Origin: Tritrichomonas musculus
Lineage: Eukaryota; Parabasalia; Tritrichomonadida; Tritrichomonadidae
Direction of reading: 5' to 3'
DNA length: 64,000 bases
Assembly: GCA_039105265.1 (NCBI GenBank)
Contig: JAPFFF010000056.1
Coordinates: forward strand, 124,001-188,000
In this document: positions 17,827 to 28,472 of the stretch, in pieces
Numbering within the stretch: the first letter of the stretch is position 1
Layout: each line of letters starts with the position of its first letter
Position numbers and translations under genes: made by a program
The notes under the pieces: generated by a model
Database searches by the model: none
The model's input: only the letters and a program-made list of their open reading frames with translations
Told to the model about the DNA's origin: nothing

Positions 17827-20650
17827 AAACTGCAAGCATATTTGTGTTTATGATACTAGTAATAATTCCTACTGTCATCCTTCTTATTTTTGCAGTTACT
17901 GCAGTAGCACCAGCAAGAATCTTTAGTTTATTGTCATCATCTATAAAAACTTCGTCACCTGTACAATAACATGATGAATCTGTGACACGCACAAGGTAAT
18001 CGCCATGGGAAGCGAATGTTACTGAATTATTCTTGGTATCTATTTTTGTGCAAATTCCTATATACTCTTTCCATGTTCCTTGTGTTTTCACTGAGCAAAT
18101 ACAATCTGTGGTGTCCTCTGCAGTAGATTCCTCCCAAGTATCATTCTTTCTCTTGTACACATTTCCAGTAAGATACACAGGAGCACCAACTATGAAGTCA
18201 GAAATAGAATTTACAGAAGTTTCTATAGGAGCGTAGTGAGTAATAGTATTGCTGTTTGCTATTGTTCCTGTTATTGTTCCTGATACAGATAAATTACCAC
18301 TAATATTTAAATTACTATATAGTCTAGTATGTGTTTCTTGAAAACTTTTTCTAGTAACATTTAAAAGTTGTCCATTATCAACATTTATATTAAACTGGCC
18401 ACAACTTCCTTCTGTATTATATCTGTATGAGAATTCTGCACTTTTCTCCTCAGTTTCACCAAAAACTATATATTTACCCTTATTATTTTCATAACAAGCA
18501 TTAATAACAGTATTATACTGTGGGTGTATATTTATTGTACCTTCTATAGTAGAATTCCCAGTAGTTTTTACATATTTTTCATTTGCAGCAGCTTCTGTAA
18601 GTAGAGGTTCGAAATTAATATTACATGGATTTTGAAGATAAGTTTTCTTATCATATTTATCATATCTAAAGAAATCTTTATTAGAATCATCAGAAATTAT
18701 AAAAGTGCTATGTGTGAGACCAAAATTAACTTCATTATAAGAAGAACCATAATTTATAATCTTCAAAGCTGGATCTCCATAATTTGATTCTAAAGACACA
18801 TGTTTACTATTATCGGTGTTCGCCATTACTATAGAATTATTTACTTCATCATACGCAAACAAATCTTCTTTGATATTGGACTTTATTATATTCTCTACTA
18901 ATTTTACAGTAGGCACAGCAACATCATTTGTGATAGAACTTTCGTCATATTGTTGTGAATTTACTACAGTAGGAATATCAGTTTTCAGAGCACAATCATT
19001 ATTACGTACTTCTTCAAGATGATTTTCTGCAATATAACATTCTTTACCTTTATAAGTTGATTTCACTAATTTTACCTTAATTTGTACTCAAAAGCGTAAG
19101 AAATAAGATCATACATGCTATCATGTATATACAATATTTTTAGGTTACGGCAATCCGAAAACATACTTTCGGTACAAGACTGAGACATGGCTGTTATGAT
19201 TAAGTTTGAAATATCTATAACTTCTAAAACTATACAAGCCATAAATATACTTCCAATATTTACCACATTCCTCGAATAGAACATAGATAAATCAACTTCC
19301 TTTAGTTTACGGCATTCTATAAACATCCAATCGAAATACTTACATAAATTATTACTATATCTCTTATCAAATTTTATAGTCTCTAGGTTATTACATTTAT
19401 TTGCAAAATCTGAACAAGTTTAACATTAGAAATATCAAAGTTAGTGAAATCTATATGAATTACAGTTTTAGAACAATTTCCAAAAGTATGCTAAAGAAGT
19501 TATATCTCTACCATTGAAATCAGTAGCAACAGAGATACTTGAAGGACAATTAGCGTTAAGCTGAATTTAATTAAACTTAGTAACCTTATCATTGTATACT
19601 ATACTTGGAACAAACTTTGTTAACTTCGCTACTGTTTCTAGAGTAGTGATTCTACCATTACTAACATCATAAGTATAATCTCCATAAGTAAAAACATTTT
19701 CTGTTACAGCTTTTACAAACAAGATTGTAGTTTCATTATCTACATTACACTTGATATAGCCAACTTTATCACTCTCATAAGCAACATAATTTGCTACATA
19801 GTCAGACTGTATCTTCTATTTTTACATATACTTCTTTGTCATTTGTGCTTACATTATGTGTAATAGTGAATGGGGTCGTAGTTCCATCTTCAAACACAGC
19901 CTTTATAGCTAGAGTACAATCTTTCCTGTTATATAGGTCATTTACAGTGACTTCTGTAAGAAAAGGTTTCTGATCCTCAAGATTACAGGGATTTGCTAAT
20001 AAAGTTTGTTTGTCATCTTTATCGTAATGAAGAATAATATTATCATTTATATCACTTATTAAAAAACCACAGGGTGTAGCTCCAAAACTAGCTTCATTAT
20101 AAGAAGAATCATAATTTATAATCTTCAAAGCAGGTCTACCATAATGTGATTCTAAAGACACATATTTATTATTATCTGTGTTTGTCATCACAATTTCATT
20201 CTTTTCTGCATCATACGTAAATAATTTATCTTTTGTTAGTTCTTCTACCAGTTTTACAGTAGGTACAGCAACATCATTAGTGGTAGAACTTTCATCATAC
20301 TGCTGTGAATTTACTACAGTAGGAATATCATCTTTTCTGTTATATCTTTCATCTGCTGCAGTCGTAGTTAAGAGTGTTGTATTTTCATAAGTAAGATCAT
20401 TTTTCTTACGATATTCATTCTCAAGTTCCTCATTTGATACATATTTCATTATTTCTTTATTAAATTCTTCAGTCTTAAGAAATTCAAATAAGTCTGTCAA
20501 AAGTGCATACGGCTCCAGCATTTTTTTGATTTCTTCAGTATTCACTCCTTGCAAACCACCTTGACATGAATACTTTCTTATATAATCAATGATAAGTTCG
20601 TCTATAGTATTCACTTTCTTGATGCTACCTGCTTGCTCTATTGTGAACAT
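17816..20650 (-). pseudogene. Fibre-like gene with LRR-like segment, broken (M3)
   Basis: Counterpart of the open 947-residue gene at 44242-47085. The N-terminal piece starts MFTIEQAGSIKKVNTIDELI and repeats phrases such as DIPTVVNSQQYDESS and VPTVKLVE. The C-terminal piece ends in the conserved terminal domain (ITHYAPIETSVNSISDFIVG, then GDEVFIDDDNKL and MTVGIITSIINTN). Between them lie pieces resembling BspA-type leucine-rich repeats (DCRNLKILYIHDS, FIECRKLKEVDLS). The gene is broken in about four or five places. A long modular surface protein, fibre or spike, is the likeliest original role (inference). Confidence 0.7.
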
Positions 20651-20664
20651 TTATAATATAATAA

Positions 20665-23268
20665 ATGTTTACTAAGCGAGCTGACGGAACAGATTTCAAA
20701 AAAGTGATAAGAGAAGCAATAAAAGATATGAATTACCGTAGAATGTTGTTATATATGTATGAACAAGCAAATATAGGTAAAGACATTATTTGGAATATCA
20801 TTGAATGTCTTGATAACCCAAAAAAATATCGAAGTGATATAATCAATAGACTTGAAGAACTGAAAAATTCCTTTATGATAGCCAAACAAAGTACACCAAA
20901 ACAAAAAGAAAAATTAACAAATATGTTGATTGATGGTACAAAAGACTTTAATAAACTAGATGATAAGATTAAGAAACAAACTGTAACTATTCCTTTACTA
21001 GTATCTCCACCAAAGCCAGAAAGCTATTTAGAAGAAGAGGAGGAACCGGAAGCAGATCAACATTATTATAGAAACAGATATAATGATGATTTGAACACAC
21101 TTACTGAGATAATTGAACTAAAAAAAGATGTATCAGATTCACTTCTTTTATACTACAGAATTGCTGATGACCCTGAAAAATACCCTATCTTCAACAAAAA
21201 AGATACAAAGCAAATTAGGTCTCTTGTAGATTCTTTGACGAAGAACCTTGATTCTTATAATAGAAACTCTGACAAAATTATATCAGATGTTGAGACTTTG
21301 ATGAAATTCGAAAATCAAAGAAGGCAAACCAATATAGAAACAATGAGTAAGATTGCTGATTCACCATGTACACCAAACATGAACAAAGAAGAAAAAGAAA
21401 GGTTGTTACAAATATATAAAAGTTCTTCTGCTGTAGATGCTGCACAGCTTCGTAAATTTGGTTTGTTGAATGACGATTTCACAGAAGAAAATCTGTATAA
21501 TTATTACAATCGTGCTTGCTCGCCAAAAGACGATTCTGATACCAGAGTAAGAAAACTTGTTCTACAGTTGCATAATGCTATTCGTGAGACAAACATTTTT
21601 GATGAAACTACAGAACCCAAAAACAAAAAGCAACTGAAACAATTATTAAAGTATATTTCTGAGAATGGAGATCGAGAAATTCTTTACAATATGAATAGCG
21701 ATGACAATGAAAATGAATATTTATTCGATCATAAAACAATGTCAAGAGAAGAAGTTACTGTTAATAGTGATGGAGAAATTGAAGATGATGAAGTTAATGA
21801 TCTTAATACATCTTTAGCAACGTACAGAGCTCCACGTAAAGAAAGAAGAACATTAGAAGACCAAGAAGTAACTTTTGCTGATAGTGCTGTTAAAAGATTC
21901 AAACCATATGGTGAACTTAATCATGAAAACACTTATATGCCCGACAAGGACTTTACAGAAGATTTGTTTAAGAAACCTACAAGAACTATTGGTAAAAGAA
22001 AAAATAGAGATGCTAAAGATATACCTGATAAACTTAAAAAGTCTTTCAAAATAGCCAAATTGTCAGGTGAAGGAGACATTTCCTTTTACAATCAACAATT
22101 ATTAGACATCATCATCAACGGTAATTTCCGTATCAAGTACATACCGAATGCAGCCACACGAGATTTAGCACAAGAATATGCTTATAATCATGTTGACGAT
22201 TCTGGACAACCTCGCTACAGGCTTCTTCCACCAAACGCAAAAGATCCTAACGGTGTTGCCATTACAGATTTGAACGGAGACCTAGTTGATGATATTGTTC
22301 TTGTGGATAAACGTGGAGTACCAAGAATCGTTAATGGCTATAAGATTGTTCGTGCTAGTCCGTATAAGAAAGTATGGAAATCAAAATACAAATCACGTGA
22401 AGCTAGAAAAGAAACTCCATTTAATGTTTGGCTAGCAGCACAATTTCAAAAGTCTATTGACAGTGTTGATTGGGCCAAAGGTGAATATAAACTTAAAGAA
22501 ACAGAAGAAATGCAAAAGTATACAGATCATTATACAAAATTGGGCTTAGGAAAGCCAAGAATAAGCAAAAGATTGTCTCCTAGTTCGTATTGGGCATCTA
22601 TTTTCTCTTATCTTTGGAAGTTCTTTTGGGAAGTAGCGTATCCAGAATACAAATCTGTAATAAGACTTCTTAACTATTTAGGAGTTTCAAATGCTATGTA
22701 TATTATTGTTGTTGATCTTAGTGTCAAGAGAGAGATAGAAACAAAAGATTTCGGAGGTAAACTTCTAACATACCCTGCTTGGGCAAACTACAAACGAGAT
22801 CACAAAGCAGCTTATAACGAAAGAGCAGGACCAAAAGTTGTAAAAATAGGAACAGATTACATAGATCCTATCATAGATATCAAGACGGGTGAAATTAAAG
22901 TAGAGAGCTTTGACAAGAGTGATAATAAAGTTCATATTTCTTTCATTAAACTTATAGAAAGATTGTTCCTATTAGTTTTCGCAGAAATACTCATGTTAGG
23001 AGAGAAGCCTGGACAAGAAGCTATACAAGAACTTATACAAGAACAAGTTCTGTCTGCAACACCAAAAGAACTTAAAGAGAACAAAGCTTACTATACAAAA
23101 CGTTTGACAGCTATTGTGGATAAACTTTATGGTAGTGGTAGTAAATATGCAGCTTATAAAGAACAATACAAGCAACAACAAATAGACCGTAAGAATGATG
23201 TTTATCGCTATGATATCAAAACCGTAGATGCACTTACAAGTGATGAAGATGATGAGGATGAAGCTTAA
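20665..23268 (+). CDS. Large conserved structural-type protein (M3)
   Basis: 867 residues, open; homologue 41661-44219 in M4. The N-terminal half is low-complexity, acidic and Lys-rich, and not alignable by eye. The conserved C-terminal half starts FYNQQLLDIIINGNFRIKYI and holds ITDLNGDLVDDIVLVD, a DxNxD loop as in dockerin/FG-GAP calcium sites, then a basic/aromatic part (SPYKKVWKSKYK, LSPSSYWASIFSYLWKFFW). Divergent from the fibre-like gene with a 14-bp gap. Probably a virion or assembly protein (inference). Confidence 0.75.
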   Translation: MFTKRADGTDFKKVIREAIKDMNYRRMLLYMYEQANIGKDIIWNIIECLDNPKKYRSDIINRLEELKNSFMIAKQSTPKQKEKLTNMLIDGTKDFNKLDDKIKKQTVTIPLLVSPPKPESYLEEEEEPEADQHYYRNRYNDDLNTLTEIIELKKDVSDSLLLYYRIADDPEKYPIFNKKDTKQIRSLVDSLTKNLDSYNRNSDKIISDVETLMKFENQRRQTNIETMSKIADSPCTPNMNKEEKERLLQIYKSSSAVDAAQLRKFGLLNDDFTEENLYNYYNRACSPKDDSDTRVRKLVLQLHNAIRETNIFDETTEPKNKKQLKQLLKYISENGDREILYNMNSDDNENEYLFDHKTMSREEVTVNSDGEIEDDEVNDLNTSLATYRAPRKERRTLEDQEVTFADSAVKRFKPYGELNHENTYMPDKDFTEDLFKKPTRTIGKRKNRDAKDIPDKLKKSFKIAKLSGEGDISFYNQQLLDIIINGNFRIKYIPNAATRDLAQEYAYNHVDDSGQPRYRLLPPNAKDPNGVAITDLNGDLVDDIVLVDKRGVPRIVNGYKIVRASPYKKVWKSKYKSREARKETPFNVWLAAQFQKSIDSVDWAKGEYKLKETEEMQKYTDHYTKLGLGKPRISKRLSPSSYWASIFSYLWKFFWEVAYPEYKSVIRLLNYLGVSNAMYIIVVDLSVKREIETKDFGGKLLTYPAWANYKRDHKAAYNERAGPKVVKIGTDYIDPIIDIKTGEIKVESFDKSDNKVHISFIKLIERLFLLVFAEILMLGEKPGQEAIQELIQEQVLSATPKELKENKAYYTKRLTAIVDKLYGSGSKYAAYKEQYKQQQIDRKNDVYRYDIKTVDALTSDEDDEDEA

Positions 23269-24644
23269 ATATTTATAATAGAATCGTCAAGTCCTGATGG
23301 AGATAGAACTTTTTTATTTTTGGAGTTGACCTCGTGCCTGGTTTGTCTTCTTTTAGGTTCATCATCTTTTACAATTCTCATTGCTGGCGGCCTCGGTGGG
23401 AAAATTTGTTGTTGTTGGGGTTTTGGTAAAGGTGGTTGTTGGGGTTTTGGTGGAGGTGGTTCATCATTCATAACAAGATATCCATATTGAATTTCCATAG
23501 GCTCACTATCACTATCACTATCACTGGAATAATCATAGCGCTTTTCATTATGTGCTCGTCTTATTCTATCTCTGACAAGCTTTGTAGATTTTGGTATAAT
23601 TTCTTTTCTCTTTGCCCCAGCTTCGCGAAGGCTCGGCCGGAGCGTGGCTGTCTTCTTCGGTACTGGTGGTTTCGGAGGTTTTGGTACTTCTTGAGTTGAA
23701 CGTGCTTGATACTTTAATGCTGGCCTCTGTTGATAAGGATGATTGTCAAATATTAATGATTCATTAGGATCAATATCAAGTTCTGTTTTTTCTGTTGGAA
23801 AGTCATGTAAATTTGTATTCACATTAGCATTCTGCCTCTTATATATTATAGCTTTGTACCTACCTTCTCCAACAAGATCAAAAGGTTTGTTATATATTAT
23901 TTTTCCTGTTTGAATATCAAGCTTCGGTGCTTCATTGATTCTTCTTATTTCTTCTTGTCTCTTTTTATGATATTCAGCTTCTTTTTTCTTTTTCCTTTGT
24001 TCAGCCTTTTTCATTTGTTTTTCTTGTTCTTCTTTCTCTAATCTTCGTTTTTCTTTAAGTTCTGCTCTTTCTTGAGGAGATAAACAAGGAAAGGTAGGAG
24101 GTTCTTGTGTACGGGCTCTATTATCCTGGTAACAGCAAAAATTATACCAGTGTCGTTGAGAATAATTTTCTGGTTTGATTTCTGGGTGAATTTGATCAAC
24201 TTTTTGTGAAAGTTGGCTTACATACTTTTCTTTAATATCATCGTCACAATCAGGATCAAGTTTGAAAGGATATATGAACTCACTTGATTCTGTTAATTTG
24301 CTTACAACTTTTATTTCTGCGAACTTTGGTTTGAAGGCTTCAAGATCAAAAGCATATAATATTCTTGCTTTACTATAATCTATATCTCTATCCTTCATTA
24401 GAACAACAACCTCTCTTCCACAAATAAAACGTATGACAAGTATTATAGTTGGAAAATAGTCTTTTTCAAGTTTGATATAATAGCACGGATAGCTATCTAT
24501 TACAGCTTGTCCTTTGCTCAAACACATTTTTGGCAATTCATATTTCATTGGAAAGGCATATATTACATATCCTTTGGTGCTTACAGCAAGAGTTGAATAG
24601 TTAACATCATCGCATACAATTTCTTTTCCAGGTCTGACAGTCAT
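23265..24644 (-). CDS. Pro-rich, Lys/Glu coiled-coil protein (M3)
   Basis: 459 residues. The N-terminal ~150 residues are a folded, beta-rich unknown domain (CDDVNYSTLAVSTKGYVIYA). The middle (about 190-235) is a charged helix (EKRRLEKEEQEKQMKKAE). The C-terminal third is Pro-rich with PPPPKP-type runs and an Asp-Ser repeat (SSDSDSDSEPME). It overlaps the convergent gene by 4 bp. The 176-residue gene in M4 (41077-41607) holds the same place and is also Pro-rich, but similarity is weak. Contains an in-frame GC-rich palindrome pair at 23621-23643. Function unknown. Confidence 0.65.
   Translation of the reverse strand: MTVRPGKEIVCDDVNYSTLAVSTKGYVIYAFPMKYELPKMCLSKGQAVIDSYPCYYIKLEKDYFPTIILVIRFICGREVVVLMKDRDIDYSKARILYAFDLEAFKPKFAEIKVVSKLTESSEFIYPFKLDPDCDDDIKEKYVSQLSQKVDQIHPEIKPENYSQRHWYNFCCYQDNRARTQEPPTFPCLSPQERAELKEKRRLEKEEQEKQMKKAEQRKKKKEAEYHKKRQEEIRRINEAPKLDIQTGKIIYNKPFDLVGEGRYKAIIYKRQNANVNTNLHDFPTEKTELDIDPNESLIFDNHPYQQRPALKYQARSTQEVPKPPKPPVPKKTATLRPSLREAGAKRKEIIPKSTKLVRDRIRRAHNEKRYDYSSDSDSDSEPMEIQYGYLVMNDEPPPPKPQQPPLPKPQQQQIFPPRPPAMRIVKDDEPKRRQTRHEVNSKNKKVLSPSGLDDSIINI
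23621..23643. repeat. Adjacent GC-rich palindromes in a gene (M3)
   Basis: CTTCGCGAAG (23621-23630) directly followed by GCTC-GGCCG-GAGC (23631-23643). Both lie in frame within the gene 23265-24644, encoding part of LRPSLREAGAK. Confidence 0.5.
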
Positions 24645-24647
24645 TTA

Positions 24648-24977
24648 TTAATAAATAAGAAGACAACTAAGTATGAATGCAGAAGGTTCAATAACATTTC
24701 CGTAAAGGTCAGTGAACCAGATTTTATAGTTTCGTTCATGTCCAAGAAACAAATACTTTCTATATTTGGTTTGTCTTCTATTGGCTAGCATTATAAATTG
24801 ATCGCAGTAACCATATTGCTGAACGATATCACTGTGCACCATCAAATCGCCAACAAGCGTATCTTTCACTATTGCACCTACATACTGAACGACAATATAT
24901 CTTTTGTTCCTACTGCTCACAAATTCTAGAGGAAGCTGAAATTCTTTATCTTGCGTATGGAAGTATAGTTTAGTCAT
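24648..24977 (-). CDS. Conserved 109-residue beta-rich protein (M3)
   Basis: Strongly conserved with 40719-41069 of M4: FVSSRNKRYIVVQYVGAIV, LVGDLMVHSDIV, FIMLANRRQTKYRKY, IWFTDLYGNVIEP, FILSCLLIY. It lies between integrase and the Pro-rich gene in both. The alternating hydrophobic pattern suggests an all-beta fold, and a minor capsid or cement role is possible, but the length is short for a single jelly roll. No firm family. Confidence 0.7.
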   Translation of the reverse strand: MTKLYFHTQDKEFQLPLEFVSSRNKRYIVVQYVGAIVKDTLVGDLMVHSDIVQQYGYCDQFIMLANRRQTKYRKYLFLGHERNYKIWFTDLYGNVIEPSAFILSCLLIY

Positions 24978-24980
24978 TTA

Positions 24981-26093
24981 TTACATACCAAAGTACAGTT
25001 TATAATCTTTATTTAGTTCATCATAGCTATTTGCAATTTTCTTTGTGTACGCAATAGGTACTTGTATCAGATTCCCATTTTGAAGTTTACATATAACATT
25101 ACCATTAGAGTACGCTAAGAATTCAGCTATCTCATTAAACACTCTTCGTCGTTTATCAAATTTCTTTTTAGTCTTACCATAATCAACATGAACAAGAATT
25201 ATATTTCCTTTCTTGTATGTTAATAGACCTTTATGTTGTTGTTTTTTGTGTATACTTTGTAATTTGCTTCTCATCATTCTTATATATTTCCATTCAAGGT
25301 CAATATCGTTTTGCATTTGAGCAGGAGTATAATAAATATATTTACTATCACTTTCATAATTATAGTTTCTTACTCGTAGTGAATTATGCGGAGTATTATT
25401 GTAATAATTGACCATCTGTTGCATATAATTATTGTTTGCTATTTTTGTGTCGTTTGTACCAAAAGCATTACGTAAAGTTCTTATAACTGAATCAACTGTT
25501 TTATGGGCTAGTGCATATGGAGAAGAGTTTACTACAAATTTGATTCTGTATACTGACCATGATTTAATAGTATTTACATCAATCTCATCATTGTATTCCA
25601 ACAATATTGTTTTTAGTACATTGGTGTTATGTTTATTAATTATTTCATTTAATATTTTTTCTTTACCCCTCATTCCACTTTCGCGAACAATATTGTGAAT
25701 TGCTGGAACAAATACAATTCCATCATCGTTGGTACGAAGTACAATTATATCATTTTGTACTGCTTGCAATCCTTTTTCACCATCACATTTAATAGTAAAG
25801 ATATCAACATCATAATTAACTATAATATCTGTTATCTTTATTGATAATACTCTTGTTTCTTTACTCTCTATTGGCTCAACTATTAAGAATCTAGTATTAA
25901 CGTTTATCAAAACAAGATAGATAGTGTTCTTCACAAACATTAGATCAGCTTCCCAACAACCAGGTTCGTTACTGAAATTTGGCTTCATATATTGTTTACA
26001 AGCTTTTAGTTTATAGTCTGGTACATAAGGCTCCCTAGGAACGTTCTTGAATTCAAAAAACTTGTACTTACTACTAAATGGGTAAGCAAGCAT
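24981..26093 (-). CDS. Maverick integrase (M3)
   Basis: 370 residues, open. Retroviral-type integrase for element insertion. Candidate catalytic acids: D50 (WEADLM), D104 (IKCDGE) and D201 (HKTVDSVIRTLRN); the third position is Asp rather than Glu in every copy in this window. Then YYNNTPHNSLR, and a basic C-terminal domain (KKGNIILVHVDYGKTKKK, RRRVFNEIAEF) like the SH3/chromo-like tails of Maverick integrases. Runs head-to-tail with the 109-residue gene, 3 bp apart. Confidence 0.9.
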   Translation of the reverse strand: MLAYPFSSKYKFFEFKNVPREPYVPDYKLKACKQYMKPNFSNEPGCWEADLMFVKNTIYLVLINVNTRFLIVEPIESKETRVLSIKITDIIVNYDVDIFTIKCDGEKGLQAVQNDIIVLRTNDDGIVFVPAIHNIVRESGMRGKEKILNEIINKHNTNVLKTILLEYNDEIDVNTIKSWSVYRIKFVVNSSPYALAHKTVDSVIRTLRNAFGTNDTKIANNNYMQQMVNYYNNTPHNSLRVRNYNYESDSKYIYYTPAQMQNDIDLEWKYIRMMRSKLQSIHKKQQHKGLLTYKKGNIILVHVDYGKTKKKFDKRRRVFNEIAEFLAYSNGNVICKLQNGNLIQVPIAYTKKIANSYDELNKDYKLYFGM

Positions 26094-26152
26094 TTATGAT
26101 GAAAGCAATAGTTAAATTAGGTTGACGGAAACAAAAAAAGAAAGAAGATTAC

Positions 26153-28171
26153 TTACTCTACTTGACTACCTTCAGGACTTTGATCATCAACATAAACAAG
26201 TCCATCGAGATTCATTAAGAAGTAAGAATCTCTTGTAATCCATAATTGTGTTGGACATGGATGGACTACGTTCCCTGAAGGTTCGATAACATTATAGTAA
26301 GTGTCATTTGCACCAGAATAGATGGGTTGTCCTTGTACTTGAATCTGTACGTTGCCAAAACCTCCGTCAATTCCGTCGAAGCAATAACCTGCAGAAGATC
26401 TTTCAGCTTGAATATTGAAGACAAAACTACTGGCATCACTAAGAGTATTATTGTAGCGAACACCATTAGCATCATTCTTAGGCATTGTCATACTGTCTTC
26501 GAACTCCTTTGTGCATTGAAGAGTAATCGCATCAAGGTCTCCTGCAGTAAGTTGATTTTCAAAGAACCTTGCTCCAATTGTAGAAACATTTTCATCAGGA
26601 AAATTCTTACCACCAATATTTAGATAGCAATTTGAATAAACAGGATTCTCAAAAACTGTAAGATCATTATGATGTTTAGGAAACATGATAGAAAGTGTAG
26701 TAACATTTATAAGAGGAATATTGAGAGTAGACTTGATACCGTTTGCTGCTGGTGCTATTGGAAATGAATGATAATCTACTTTCTGTGATGGAATTATAAC
26801 ACCCTTTGACAGTATTTCTTCTATACCGTGCCTTGTAGCTTCACAAACTCCAAAACCTTGCATATTGGACTTGCATAACGTAATTGTCATTCTGTTTACA
26901 GTGAGGGTAGCAGGCTGTGAGGAATAAGTTTCTTTCAGTACTTGAGCTTTAGCTTCGTGCAAAGCTTGTAATGTTTGATGAGCACTAACAACAGGGGTCT
27001 TTACAATTTGCCATGCGTAATAACGTCCATTTTTGTCAGCATGATTTAATGGTGGTAGTGTTACAGCAGGATTGTGAACACAAATTTCTTCATCACTAGC
27101 AGAAGGTTGAAGACCAAACTCAGCAAATTCCTCTGTAGTATAGCTGAAATAGAATTCCAAATCTGTAAGAATATCAGTGTAACCAGTACTTCCATCATCA
27201 TTATCCCATTGCTCTCCTATTCTATATTGAATCTTATACTTGACAGGAGTAGGGGTAGGATCAGGATCAGGAGAAGGTGAAGGTGAAGGATCAGGGTCTG
27301 GAACAGGTTCTTTGCCAGGACCAGGAATCACTGCTTCATTTCCAATTTGTGTAAATTGATGTTTGAGATGACCGTGAACCGTAATTTGTTTAAGTTTCTC
27401 AAGTTCCTCTGTGCTCACACTTTCATTATCTTCGAGGAAAGCTTTTGTCTCTGCAACAGTGTAAGGATCTATAGCTGCCCAAACCAAACCTGCTGGAGTT
27501 ACTTGGAATCTTATAGAGAGATCACCAATGATGCCATTAGGGAAGAGATCAAATGCCTGCAGTGCAAGAAGATCATCAAAAGGAACATTAAGATCGAAAT
27601 CAACAGAAGTTTTACCATTTTCTTTGAAATTGTTGAGATTGACATATGTTCCTGCTACTGTTTGTGAGTATGAAGCTACATTTTCCCAGAGACTGTGAAC
27701 AAATCTTCTTCGCTTCTTTTCTGTTTCTGGTTTCACAGCAGAATAGAGGAAACCTTCTCGTACGCATTCATTTTGTTGATATCCAACATTGACATTATTA
27801 TGAAGAATTTCCAATCTATCAAACAATTGGTTAGAAGATTTGAGTCCAACAAAGAGCTTATAGAAATTGTTTGGATCATCAATCTGTTGGAGTTTGCTGA
27901 GGTCAGTATTGAGCTGTAAATCAAGCTTGACATGGAAGGTAAGGAATCCTTTATCAACATCACTAATGAAATGATCAGGGTGTGTAAGAGAAATTTGACT
28001 ATATTGGCCTTGATGAAATGGGGCTGGTTGGTCATGACAGTCAACAGTTCTGAATGAGAATGAGCGTGTACCATCATTTTTATTTATCATTGATCTCATC
28101 TGATTGAAAGTATCAAGTACATTACCTGCTTCTATTTTGTAATTATGTGCTCTTTCGTTGCGATATAACAT
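26153..28171 (-). CDS. Major capsid-like protein (M3)
   Basis: 672 residues, open, very similar to the M1 protein over its whole length. The same beta-rich halves are joined by a Pro-Asp/Pro-Ser linker (DPDPSPSPSPDPDPTPTP) after an invariant VIPGPG. After the linker comes a segment of about 100 residues that differs in M4, then a nearly invariant C-terminal half. The linker and following segment look like an exposed, fast-changing loop. A capsid role is inferred as for the M1 copy. Confidence 0.8.
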   Translation of the reverse strand: MLYRNERAHNYKIEAGNVLDTFNQMRSMINKNDGTRSFSFRTVDCHDQPAPFHQGQYSQISLTHPDHFISDVDKGFLTFHVKLDLQLNTDLSKLQQIDDPNNFYKLFVGLKSSNQLFDRLEILHNNVNVGYQQNECVREGFLYSAVKPETEKKRRRFVHSLWENVASYSQTVAGTYVNLNNFKENGKTSVDFDLNVPFDDLLALQAFDLFPNGIIGDLSIRFQVTPAGLVWAAIDPYTVAETKAFLEDNESVSTEELEKLKQITVHGHLKHQFTQIGNEAVIPGPGKEPVPDPDPSPSPSPDPDPTPTPVKYKIQYRIGEQWDNDDGSTGYTDILTDLEFYFSYTTEEFAEFGLQPSASDEEICVHNPAVTLPPLNHADKNGRYYAWQIVKTPVVSAHQTLQALHEAKAQVLKETYSSQPATLTVNRMTITLCKSNMQGFGVCEATRHGIEEILSKGVIIPSQKVDYHSFPIAPAANGIKSTLNIPLINVTTLSIMFPKHHNDLTVFENPVYSNCYLNIGGKNFPDENVSTIGARFFENQLTAGDLDAITLQCTKEFEDSMTMPKNDANGVRYNNTLSDASSFVFNIQAERSSAGYCFDGIDGGFGNVQIQVQGQPIYSGANDTYYNVIEPSGNVVHPCPTQLWITRDSYFLMNLDGLVYVDDQSPEGSQVE

Positions 28172-28214
28172 TTAACAGTTAATAAAACAAATTATTTACT
28201 GAAGAAGAAAACAC

Positions 28215-28436
28215 ATGGCAGCAGGAATTTGGAAGAAACTGAAAAATGCAGTGAAGAGTGTTGGTGGAAAAATAAAAGGTTTAGCAGTAAAGGCTATAAA
28301 AGCTCTTCCTAAAGTAAAGGAGATTTTTGACAAAGTTAAGCCCGCTTTAGAGTATATACCAGGAGTGAATGGATTTGTAAATACCATTGACAAAGGGCTT
28401 AATATCGGTAAGTCAATCATAGATGAAGTAAAATAA
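28215..28436 (+). CDS. Small basic amphipathic protein, virion-type (M3)
   Basis: 73 residues: MAAGIWKKLKNAVKSVGGKI, a Lys-rich helix, then VKPALEYIPGVNGFVNTIDK and IGKSIIDEVK. Same place and plan as the M1 and M4 proteins. The Lys/hydrophobic amphipathic start and the central YIPGV segment fit a membrane-active minor virion peptide (inference). Divergent from the capsid gene, 43 bp apart. Confidence 0.7.
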   Translation: MAAGIWKKLKNAVKSVGGKIKGLAVKAIKALPKVKEIFDKVKPALEYIPGVNGFVNTIDKGLNIGKSIIDEVK

Positions 28437-28472
28437 AGGCTTATAACTATTTTTGGTGAGGATTAAAAGGCA

